Below, in pieces: positions 1-5,924 of a stretch of 21,823 bases of DNA. A program made the position numbers and the translations under genes. The notes under the pieces are model-generated. The model was not told the origin of the DNA, searched no databases, and saw only the letters and a program-made list of their open reading frames with translations. The stretch is from a virus. The DNA is taken from positions 1 through 21,823 of IMG/VR virus record IMGVR_UViG_3300030385_000138, one strand, 5' to 3'. The number at the start of each line of letters is the position of its first letter. The stretch's first letter is position 1.

Positions 1-486
1 AACAACCAAGTAGATTGTATTCAAATAGCAACTGAAATTGCCTCGTGGTGTGAGAGAAACTATGGATATTTTATTCGTAGCAAGTCGGACAAGGTAAAAA
101 CAATTCAAGATTTTTCAGAGCAACTAGCAAGATTAACAATACATCAACAGAATGTATGGAATATTGCATTGAATCAACACTATGATATGGGGTTAGCACA
201 TCCACCATTACCTGCACAAATAATTAAAACAATGAGGGCATTAATGCCTATAAACCACGAGGAGATTAAAAAATTGACACATAATATTGATGCACAAATA
301 GATTGGTATGGACAATGGGAAATAGCAAACCATGAATCTAAATTAACTTTCTTTAAAGACCACCCACCGCAAGGAGTTGGATGGACTGACATCCCTTCTT
401 TTGTTCAATATGAGGCTAAGAAATATTATATGAGTGAGGCAGGTATGGATGGTCATGAAGCTACACAATGGATGCGAGGAGAATGA
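1..486 (+). CDS. Hypothetical phage protein, 5'-truncated by the window edge
   Basis: The reading frame is open from base 1, so the start lies upstream. At least 161 residues are visible, ending at TGA 484-486. A TTG at 169 could be taken as a start, but the frame continues cleanly upstream and the TTG has no obvious SD, so I treat the gene as truncated. The protein is soluble and rich in Trp, His and Tyr, with no membrane segment and no motif I recognise. It ends by overlapping the next gene and lies upstream of recombination genes. A role in replication or recombination is plausible from position only. Function unknown. Confidence 0.7.
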   Translation, partial: NNQVDCIQIATEIASWCERNYGYFIRSKSDKVKTIQDFSEQLARLTIHQQNVWNIALNQHYDMGLAHPPLPAQIIKTMRALMPINHEEIKKLTHNIDAQIDWYGQWEIANHESKLTFFKDHPPQGVGWTDIPSFVQYEAKKYYMSEAGMDGHEATQWMRGE

Positions 487-758
487 TTACTTCAACATTT
501 CCTTATCCCACTACTCAAGAGATAGCAACAATAACTAAAAATTGTTTAATGGGTCTTTATGTGGAAGTAAGAGATACTCGATACCCAAACTTTCCAAATA
601 ATAACTATATACCAATTGTTCCCGACATGCACCACTGGGATTTTGCACATCATCAATATAGAAGTGCCTATTCACAAGAAAATATATATGGAAAAACTTT
701 TACAGATGAGGAAATGTTAGAACGTATGGCTCAATCATTACAGGAGTGCGAAGGATGA
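468..758 (+). CDS. Small hypothetical phage protein
   Basis: A 96-codon frame that overlaps its upstream neighbour and ends with TGA at 756-758, overlapping the next gene's ATG at 755. Two starts are possible: ATG 468, which lacks a good SD, and ATG 483, which forms an ATGA overlap with the upstream stop but has its AGGAG (477-481) almost touching the start codon. The protein is rich in Tyr, Asn and His (for example DMHHWDFAHHQY) and has no recognised domain. Its tight coupling to both neighbours supports it being real. Function unknown. Confidence 0.6.
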   Translation: MDARRMITSTFPYPTTQEIATITKNCLMGLYVEVRDTRYPNFPNNNYIPIVPDMHHWDFAHHQYRSAYSQENIYGKTFTDEEMLERMAQSLQECEG

Positions 759-1237
759 AGATTACATTACAAAAATTTGAAACTGCTGGTGCAGAGTCGG
801 GAGTGCTACTTCCTGCTGATGAAACTTCAGCTAAGTTTGTTGGCAAATTAATTAAGAATGATGTAATTACTTCTGATTTTGTTAAGCCTAGAAATTATAG
901 ATTCCATAAGAAATGGTTTGCACTTGTTAAGTTTGCTTTTGACCATTGGAAACCTAGTTCTTTAGAAGATTCAAGATGGAAAGATGTTGTACCTGAAAAG
1001 TCTTTTGACCGATTCCGTAAAGACTTAATTATTTTGTGTGGAATGTTTAATGCTGTTTATCGTATTGATGGTTCTGTTCGGATTGAGGCAAAGTCAATAT
1101 CATTTGCAAAGATGGATGAAGAAGAATTTAATGAACTATGGAAACTTACAACCAAAGTTATTTTAGAACATGTTTTAACTAATTACACAAAAGATGATTT
1201 GGATAATACTGTTAAACAACTGGAGCAATTTTATTAA
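755..1237 (+). CDS. DUF1367 family protein
   Basis: A 160-aa protein. The start is ATG 755, with AGGAG at 742-746 and 8-nt spacing; a GTG at 746 is in frame but lies on the SD itself. The central segment RNYRFHKKWFALVKFAFDHW is the hallmark of the DUF1367 family, found in lambdoid and related phages near recombination genes. The biochemical role of DUF1367 is not established. The C-terminal half is helical and charged. The stop (TAA 1235-1237) overlaps the likely initiation region of the Ref-type nuclease gene that follows, so the two are probably translationally coupled. Confidence 0.75.
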   Translation: MKITLQKFETAGAESGVLLPADETSAKFVGKLIKNDVITSDFVKPRNYRFHKKWFALVKFAFDHWKPSSLEDSRWKDVVPEKSFDRFRKDLIILCGMFNAVYRIDGSVRIEAKSISFAKMDEEEFNELWKLTTKVILEHVLTNYTKDDLDNTVKQLEQFY

Positions 1238-1499
1238 TAAAAAAGAACGCAAATTTAGATTTGAGGCTTTAGCTGAATATGGATGTATTATTTGTATGCG
1301 ACCTGCTGAAATTCATCATTTAATTGGATATAAGTATTCTAGTCTTAGTAAGAAGGCTGACGATTCCAATACTATCCCTTTATGCGTAGAACACCATAGA
1401 GGTGGACAAGGAATCCATGCTCTCGGTATGAGGGCATGGGAGGAGGTCTACGGAACGCAGGAGTATTTGTTAGATAAGACTAATAAAGAGTTACTTTAA
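1194..1499 (+). CDS. Ref-like HNH nuclease (RecA-dependent nuclease family)
   Basis: Counted from ATG 1194, the protein has a CxxC at residues 31-34 (CIIC), HH at 41-42, a second CxxHH cluster at 64-68 (CVEHH) and a trailing GIHALG...YG block. This spacing fits the Ref family typified by phage P1 Ref, a zinc-containing HNH nuclease that cuts at RecA filaments. ATG 1194 has no SD and would overlap the previous gene by 44 nt. A GGAG at 1222-1225 lies 7 nt before an in-frame ATT at 1233, which overlaps the upstream TAA. The natural start may therefore be ATT 1233, giving about 88 aa and starting just before the conserved core. It probably acts in phage or host recombination with the ERF protein downstream. 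Confidence 0.75.
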   Translation: MIWIILLNNWSNFINKKERKFRFEALAEYGCIICMRPAEIHHLIGYKYSSLSKKADDSNTIPLCVEHHRGGQGIHALGMRAWEEVYGTQEYLLDKTNKELL

Positions 1500-1519
1500 A
1501 CGTAAAAAAGGCGTATAAT
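1491..1519 (+). promoter_or_regulatory. Candidate promoter before the small-gene cluster
   Basis: A perfect TATAAT at 1514-1519 sits in the short gap before a gene with a strong SD. The matching -35 position holds TTACTT (1491-1496), a poor match, so only the -10 box is convincing. Confidence 0.35.
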
Positions 1520-1555
1520 TATAGGGAACTTAAACCAAAAAAAGGAGATAAAAAA

Positions 1556-1753
1556 ATGAATACAGATACTAAAAGAAAATTAGATACTAAAATAAAATTA
1601 TTTGCTAAATTAGTAAGTGAAATTAATATATCAAAATATAAACAAAAAGAATATTTGAATATAATTGATGCAATTAAATTTGAAATATTTGATGCAAATG
1701 AAGCAGAGAAATTACCTAAATTTGGAGATTTATATGAGAAACCCAATGATTAA
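1556..1753 (+). CDS. Small hypothetical protein
   Basis: A 65-aa protein with an excellent SD (AAAGGAG, 1541-1547) before ATG 1556. It is Lys- and Ile-rich, predicted mostly helical, with an acidic C-terminal end (FGDLYEKPND). It has no recognisable domain, signal peptide or membrane segment. It is the first gene after a TATAAT box, and its 3' end overlaps the next gene by 20 nt, which suggests an operon. Function unknown. Confidence 0.7.
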   Translation: MNTDTKRKLDTKIKLFAKLVSEINISKYKQKEYLNIIDAIKFEIFDANEAEKLPKFGDLYEKPND

Positions 1754-1952
1754 ATTATTTGAGATAAGACACTCATTAAATGTATGGCTATGGCGTAAAG
1801 GTCTAGCCACTCGTAAACAAAGCTATCAACTTGACCAACCAATTCCTCACCAAAAATTCACCAAATCTTCACATAAAGGTAGATATATACTTGTTGGATT
1901 TTGTCTTGGACTTATTCCGTATGTTGTACACATGCAAGGGTGGTTAAGATGA
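1734..1952 (+). CDS. Small putative membrane protein
   Basis: The start is ATG 1734, with GGAG at 1724-1727 and 6-nt spacing; earlier in-frame ATGs lie inside the upstream gene and lack SDs. The 72-aa product has a very basic N-terminal half and one hydrophobic stretch near the C-terminus (YILVGFCLGLIPYVV) that could cross the inner membrane once. This arrangement is seen in many small phage proteins, such as holin-like, superinfection-exclusion or host-takeover peptides, but nothing ties it to one of these. The stop overlaps the next ATG (ATGA). Confidence 0.6.
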   Translation: MRNPMIKLFEIRHSLNVWLWRKGLATRKQSYQLDQPIPHQKFTKSSHKGRYILVGFCLGLIPYVVHMQGWLR

Positions 1953-2155
1953 AGGGTAGCAGAGAAGTCATAGAGATGGTAGAAGATGGTCAGATTGAAT
2001 TTAATGAAACCACTCGTTGCTATGAGCCTGTTGATTGGCAAGAACAACAAAGGCAGGACATGAAAGAAATTAAGAATGATGCTATCTACGAAGAAGAACG
2101 AGAGCGTAGAGCTGGATTGCTTGAAGCCTGTGGAATAAAGGAGATTAAAAAATGA
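1949..2155 (+). CDS. Small charged hypothetical protein
   Basis: A 68-aa protein starting at ATG 1949, which overlaps the upstream TGA (ATGA) and follows AAGGG at 1937-1940. It is highly charged, with an extended helical segment rich in Glu, Lys and Arg (around EEERERR), and resembles an adaptor or inhibitor peptide only in composition. Its stop overlaps the start of the next gene. No family recognised. Confidence 0.6.
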   Translation: MKGSREVIEMVEDGQIEFNETTRCYEPVDWQEQQRQDMKEIKNDAIYEEERERRAGLLEACGIKEIKK

Positions 2156-2349
2156 TAATTGTAGGTGATGATATTCACAAATTCCGTCTACTAACTCTAC
2201 GCAAGGGTTTAGAGATTGAAATAAAAGGCATGAAATTGTCTAGGGGTAGGTCGTGTTATACGATTATAAAGAGAGAGTTTGGATTTAAAGGTAACAAACA
2301 AAAGGTCTTAACTCAATTTAATAAAATATTAGCTAAACTGGGAGTATGA
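2152..2349 (+). CDS. Small basic hypothetical protein
   Basis: A 65-aa basic protein with a strong SD (AAGGAG, 2138-2143) and ATGA coupling to the gene before. The core LRKGLEIEIKGMKLSRGRSC followed by a helix looks like the short, highly basic proteins that recur in phage recombination regions, which would suit nucleic-acid binding. I do not know a functional name for it. It is followed directly by the HTH gene, 1 nt after the stop. Confidence 0.65.
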   Translation: MIIVGDDIHKFRLLTLRKGLEIEIKGMKLSRGRSCYTIIKREFGFKGNKQKVLTQFNKILAKLGV

Positions 2350-2350
2350 A

Positions 2351-2644
2351 ATGATAACTAATCAAAAAATAATAATAGAAAAATGGCTGTTAGATTATGG
2401 CTCAATTACAGGTAAACAGGCTATGGAAGAATGTGGTATTTATAGGTTGAGTTCTGTAATCCATGAGTTAAGAAAACGAGGCTTAGATATAACCACTAAG
2501 ACTTTGGTAGTTAAAAATAGATATGGTGGAAAAAGCCATGTGGCTCAATACACAATGAACAAAAATCCAAAGGTCAAAGGTTTTATTGCAGATTTTAATA
2601 ATATTGTTGAAAGAGCAATGAAAAGTTATAGGAGCGTGTCATGA
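2351..2644 (+). CDS. Helix-turn-helix domain protein (HTH_39-like)
   Basis: A 97-aa protein with GGAG at 2341-2344, 6 nt before ATG 2351. Residues 8-70 have the layout of a winged helix-turn-helix: a first helix, then GSITGKQAMEECGIYRLSS, then HELRKRG leading into a two-strand wing (VKNRYGGKSHVAQYTM). This matches small phage HTH proteins (HTH_39 type) that sit next to recombination genes. DNA binding is likely; the target is unknown. It may regulate this operon or assist recombination. Its stop overlaps the ERF start (ATGA). Confidence 0.65.
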   Translation: MITNQKIIIEKWLLDYGSITGKQAMEECGIYRLSSVIHELRKRGLDITTKTLVVKNRYGGKSHVAQYTMNKNPKVKGFIADFNNIVERAMKSYRSVS

Positions 2645-3252
2645 CTAAAACAATACATCAAGCATTATTTAACTTTGCTAATGAGATGGTAGTAGTCAAA
2701 AAGAATCAAAAGCATGGAGCATTTGGTGGTACTTTTTACACAGATGTAAATGAAATTCTTAGTACAATTAAACCTGTGTTGGAAAAGCTAGGTTTAGTAA
2801 TTATACAAACACCTCAAATTGACGATAGAGGTTCGTATCTTAATACTAAGATTTGTTTAAAAGATATTCCTTCGGAGTTTGTGGAAGCAAACATTAAGTT
2901 AATAGTTGACCCTAAAAGTCCTAAAGCAATGTGGAGTTTGGGGGGAGCAATTACTTACACTCGTAGGTATTCAATTGTAGCAATGCTTAATCTTGAATCA
3001 GTAGACGATGATTTTGTAGCTGGTACTAAGGATGCACAAAGCACAACTAAGAAGGCGTATAATAAACCTTTAACACCTAGTCAAGCTAGAAGCGTAGATG
3101 TAAATCTAATGAAACAAAAATTAGATATAGCAAAAGCTGAAGGCGATATTGAAACTGCTACTAATATTTATGAAGAAGCAGATGACAAGGGATTAATTCA
3201 AGTACAGGATTATCATGCTAGATTGTTTGAAAATCCAGTAGCTACATTATAA
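2641..3252 (+). CDS. erf: ERF family single-strand annealing protein
   Basis: A 203-aa protein, the usual size for the ERF family. The signature runs from residue 101 to 124: GGAITYTRRYSIVAML followed by the acidic DDD. ERF proteins (type member P22 Erf) form rings and anneal complementary single strands, allowing RecA-independent recombination and genome circularisation or repair. The C-terminal third is Gln/Lys/Ala-rich and variable, as in relatives. It starts at ATG 2641 with AGGAG at 2630-2634 and an ATGA overlap upstream. No partner exonuclease is visible in the window. It is followed by a 265-nt gap and then an SSB-like gene, a natural partner. Confidence 0.88.
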   Translation: MTKTIHQALFNFANEMVVVKKNQKHGAFGGTFYTDVNEILSTIKPVLEKLGLVIIQTPQIDDRGSYLNTKICLKDIPSEFVEANIKLIVDPKSPKAMWSLGGAITYTRRYSIVAMLNLESVDDDFVAGTKDAQSTTKKAYNKPLTPSQARSVDVNLMKQKLDIAKAEGDIETATNIYEEADDKGLIQVQDYHARLFENPVATL

Positions 3253-3451
3253 TGAGGCGTAACCGATACTATTTTATTTTATACTTCCTATTAACTATCG
3301 AATGAGTCGAGGTTATAGAAAAATGGTAAACGTGAATAAGTATCGTCAGGGTTGTAGGTTTACCTGTCCACAAACCTACACAAATTACTGTAACCCAATC
3401 GGTATTCGGGGTGTTTTTTAAGGTTATCATTCCTTATCTCCACGCCTCGTT
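3251..3451 (+). ncRNA. Candidate structured RNA between erf and the SSB-like gene
   Basis: The 265-nt gap 3253-3517 has no ORF above 40 codons but folds well by hand. A 10-bp closing helix pairs 3251-3260 with 3442-3451 (one G-U). Inside are a hairpin at 3292-3296/3311-3315 extended by 3298-3300/3308-3310, a 5-bp plus 8-bp stem (3349-3353/3392-3396 and 3354-3361/3372-3379, 10-nt loop), and TAAGG/CCTTA at 3419-3423/3432-3436. Segment 3262-3270 can pair with 3339-3345 (7 bp) or with 3398-3403 (6 bp), but not both, which hints at a switch. It could be a leader regulating the SSB-like gene, a free RNA, or a DNA-level element such as an origin. No known RNA class was recognised. After 3451 the gap holds only weak structure and the downstream SD (3506-3511). 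Confidence 0.45.
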
Positions 3452-3517
3452 AGGTTTTATGGGGGATTGGTTGCCCTAAGTAACCACTTATTTAATATCT
3501 AAAGCAAGGAGTAAAAA

Positions 3518-3859
3518 ATGACATACGAAACAAAACCAAATACTGCAGTAGTATATGTTGAAAATGGAATATTTAACAAAGCAGGTGTTGAAAACCTACA
3601 AGCACAAGGAAAACCTATAATCAAAGTTAAGATGAATGTAGATGGTAAAGATTTAGAAATACCTTTATGGTTTAAGATGGTATGGGATGAAGCAACAAAC
3701 CAGTCAACAAACCAGTTTTTTGTAACAAGTTCAGGTTCAAAAATGCTAAAAGGTAAAGTAGAGTTACCTTTTGTACCAACAAAGCGTGTCGAAGTGACAC
3801 AAGAAAGACCACAAGGTGATATTGGGAAAGATGAATTTGATGATGATATACCTTTTTAG
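3518..3859 (+). CDS. SSB-like single-stranded-DNA-binding protein
   Basis: A 113-aa protein with SD AAGGAG at 3506-3511. The last residues are acidic and end in DDDIPF, the conserved C-terminal tip by which bacterial SSB recruits partner enzymes. The body is predicted beta-rich (VDGKDLEIPLWFKMVW, KGKVELPFVP), compatible with an OB fold, though the fold itself cannot be proven by eye. It is shorter than E. coli SSB (178 aa), as is common for phage versions. Position after erf supports a role in coating ssDNA for annealing. The long structured leader upstream may control its synthesis. TAG stop; the next gene's SD overlaps the stop. Confidence 0.65.
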   Translation: MTYETKPNTAVVYVENGIFNKAGVENLQAQGKPIIKVKMNVDGKDLEIPLWFKMVWDEATNQSTNQFFVTSSGSKMLKGKVELPFVPTKRVEVTQERPQGDIGKDEFDDDIPF

Positions 3860-3872
3860 GAGTTAGATTATT

Positions 3873-4454
3873 ATGAACAAATCAATATTAGTTAAGCTAA
3901 GTGATATTAAGAACAACCCAGACAACCCTCGTGTACTTAAAGATGAAAAGTTAGCTAAATTGGTAGAGTCTATTCTAGACTTTCCTAAAATGCTTGAAAT
4001 ACGACCAATAGTTATTAATGATGACATGATGGTGCTTGGTGGTAATATGCGATTAAAAGCGTGCCAAGAAGCTGGGCTAAAAGAAGTGCCAGTTATTAAA
4101 GCTAGTGATTTTACTGAAGAAGAACAAGCAAAATTTATTATCAAAGATAACTTAGGCTCTGGTGAATGGGATTGGCAGATTCTTGCTGACAAATGGGATG
4201 CTGAAACATTAACAGGCTGGGGGGTAGATTTACCTTTCCCAGATGAAGATGTTGACTATTCAATTCTTGATGATGATTTAGAATCAGCACTAGACGCACT
4301 AGAGGGTGGCGTAAAAAAGGCAATTCAAATAGAGTTTGAACCGCATGACTATATTCAGGCTCTAGCAATGGTCAGAAAATATAGAGAGTCTGGCGCTTAT
4401 ATTGGGGGTATATTCTTACAGCACTTGATAGACCAACAGGGTGAGTTATCTTGA
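3873..4454 (+). CDS. ParB/Srx-fold domain protein (ParB-like nuclease)
   Basis: A 193-aa protein with AGGAG at 3858-3862, a slightly long 10 nt before ATG 3873. Its N-terminal ParB-like domain shows NPDNPR at residues 15-20, then IRPIVIND, and GGNMRLKA at 56-63, the conserved nucleotide-binding box. An acidic linker follows (residues about 122-145). The C-terminal segment (FEPHDYIQALAMVRKYRESG) resembles the tail of phage ParB-like proteins found beside DNA-modification genes. In such proteins the domain may bind or hydrolyse CTP, or act as a nuclease. It lacks the KorB-type HTH of plasmid ParB, so a partition role is unlikely. It overlaps the next gene (TTGA). Confidence 0.75.
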   Translation: MNKSILVKLSDIKNNPDNPRVLKDEKLAKLVESILDFPKMLEIRPIVINDDMMVLGGNMRLKACQEAGLKEVPVIKASDFTEEEQAKFIIKDNLGSGEWDWQILADKWDAETLTGWGVDLPFPDEDVDYSILDDDLESALDALEGGVKKAIQIEFEPHDYIQALAMVRKYRESGAYIGGIFLQHLIDQQGELS

Positions 4455-5131
4455 AAATTAAAAAGCTAGAGCATAACGGATTGATTTTGGCTTGTCGTGA
4501 AGGCACTTCAGATGAGAAAACATTTGACGAGGTTTTAGTAAGAAACGTATATGAAAAGCAATACTTTAAAATTAAACAGGGTGAGCATTGGATTGACTTA
4601 GGCGCTAACGTGGGCGCTTTTACTTTGAACGCTTTAAGCAAAGGGGCAACAGTTGACCTTTACGAACCAGACCCATTTAATTGTAAGATGATTGAGAAAA
4701 ATTTAAGGCTTAACGATTTTGACGCAAATATTCATCAGAAGGCGGTTGTGGCTAACGATTCAAAGAAGATGACTATGTATGTTGGTAATAATTTACAAGT
4801 GTGGCGAAACAGTCTTTACAAGGATTGGGGTAATCAAAAGTTCACGGTAGAATGCATCCACTTCTCAGAGGTTTTTAAAAATGAAACTGACTGCTGTAAG
4901 ATGGACATAGAAGGCGCAGAAATGGACATTTTAGAAGGTATGGACAAATTCCCAAGCAAGATGGTATTCGAGTGGAGTTTTGATATAGACGATAGTATTA
5001 CACGTTACCGTGAGTTGGTAAAAAAGATGAATGACCGTTATGATTATGTCAAATCTCCTAAATATAATGAAGGTTTTGTTGTTTGGCAGAAGTCTTGGTT
5101 TCCACCGTGTGCTAATGTTTACTGTTACTAA
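4451..5131 (+). CDS. FkbM family SAM-dependent methyltransferase
   Basis: A 226-aa protein starting at TTG 4451, overlapping the upstream stop (TTGA), with a GGTGAG SD 6 nt before. It shows the SAM-binding motif I WIDLGANVGAFTL (residues 47-59), the acidic LYEPDP loop (E72), and the FkbM-specific KMDIEGAE (150-157). FkbM enzymes usually add methyl groups to hydroxyls of sugars or small molecules; in a phage the substrate may be a modified base, a sugar on it, or a host glycan. No DNA-recognition domain is visible and there is no DPPY or PCQ motif, so it is not an ordinary N- or C5-base methylase. Its place between ParB-like and dioxygenase genes suggests a shared pathway. Confidence 0.85.
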   Translation: MKIKKLEHNGLILACREGTSDEKTFDEVLVRNVYEKQYFKIKQGEHWIDLGANVGAFTLNALSKGATVDLYEPDPFNCKMIEKNLRLNDFDANIHQKAVVANDSKKMTMYVGNNLQVWRNSLYKDWGNQKFTVECIHFSEVFKNETDCCKMDIEGAEMDILEGMDKFPSKMVFEWSFDIDDSITRYRELVKKMNDRYDYVKSPKYNEGFVVWQKSWFPPCANVYCY

Positions 5132-5909
5132 TTTAGAGCAAGTAAATCACAGCGTAAAAATCGGGGATGTTTGCGGAGATATAGAGCCAAACATTACAGA
5201 AGATACAATATTTTATTCTGACGGTGAGCCTATAGGATTTTATATAAATGACATACGCAAGCACTCAGAGAAATTAGCAAGTATGGTTGCTGTGGCAAAT
5301 AAAGAATTACGAAGTAAGAATGTACCGAAAAGCATAATGAAACGCTCAAGTGGTTTTCTTGATAAAGGTAAAGAGGTTTTACAGTATTCTACCATTATTG
5401 GCTCAATACCACCCAAGCCACACATGAGAAGGGCATACCCGACTAAATCAAGTGTTCATTCCGTGAATTCAGCAAGACCTTTTGTAAAGGCAATGATTAT
5501 GATTTGTAGGGAGAGTGAAGAATTGTTGAAGAGTATCTTGCCAGATGTTTATGAAAGGCAGATAAAAATCATAAACGATAACGTGCCTGATGAGTGGAAA
5601 TTTGGTAGACTATTCACAAGCAGCATTTCAAACTACAATATTTCAGCACCATTCCATAGAGATAACGCAAATTTAAAAGGTTGCGTAAACGTAATTATTA
5701 CAAAGAAGAATAATGCCAAGGGTGGAAATACAACAATACCCGACTATAATGCTACTGTTGATAGCTGTGATAATTCAATGCTAGTTTATCCTGCTTGGCG
5801 CAATGTACATGGTGTAACACCGATTATTACTTCACATGAAGGGGGTTATAGGAACAGTTTAATCTTTTATCCTTTAAAATCGTTTAAAATGAAATCTGAC
5901 AATACCTAA
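5115..5909 (+). CDS. Fe(II)/2-oxoglutarate-dependent dioxygenase, TET/JBP-like
   Basis: A 264-aa protein counted from ATG 5115, which overlaps the FkbM gene by 17 nt; no clear SD precedes it, so the start is uncertain. The double-stranded beta-helix core occupies the last third: HRDNAN (H181, D183, N184), a GGNTTIPDY strand pair at 203-211, the second metal ligand in NVHGVTP (H232), and R246 in GGYRNSLIFYP for 2-oxoglutarate binding. The H-x-D-x-x-N, GG...P-x-Y and HGVTP spacing is most like the TET/JBP nucleic-acid oxidases; a generic prolyl-hydroxylase-type enzyme remains possible. The N-terminal 165 residues are unassigned. It probably oxidises a base or an intermediate of base modification, just before the terminase genes. 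Confidence 0.75.
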   Translation: MFTVTNLEQVNHSVKIGDVCGDIEPNITEDTIFYSDGEPIGFYINDIRKHSEKLASMVAVANKELRSKNVPKSIMKRSSGFLDKGKEVLQYSTIIGSIPPKPHMRRAYPTKSSVHSVNSARPFVKAMIMICRESEELLKSILPDVYERQIKIINDNVPDEWKFGRLFTSSISNYNISAPFHRDNANLKGCVNVIITKKNNAKGGNTTIPDYNATVDSCDNSMLVYPAWRNVHGVTPIITSHEGGYRNSLIFYPLKSFKMKSDNT

Positions 5910-5924
5910 CAAAACCTAACAAAA

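Noticed and set aside
1665-1733. N-terminal extension of the small membrane protein
   Set aside because: These codons lie inside the previous gene in another frame; ATG 1734 has GGAG at ideal spacing.
3471-3498. TTGCCC / TAATAT promoter-like pair before the SSB-like gene
   Set aside because: Each box matches only 4 of 6 consensus bases and transcription would start almost on the SD; a chance match is likely in AT-rich DNA.
3251-3517. tmRNA or tRNA in the gap
   Set aside because: No GGTTCGAAT-type T-loop, no CCA end and no tag-reading frame of tmRNA type were found.
5031-5114. Upstream in-frame extension of the dioxygenase gene
   Set aside because: It would overlap the FkbM gene by about 100 nt, has no SD, and its residues look like out-of-frame translation of the methylase.
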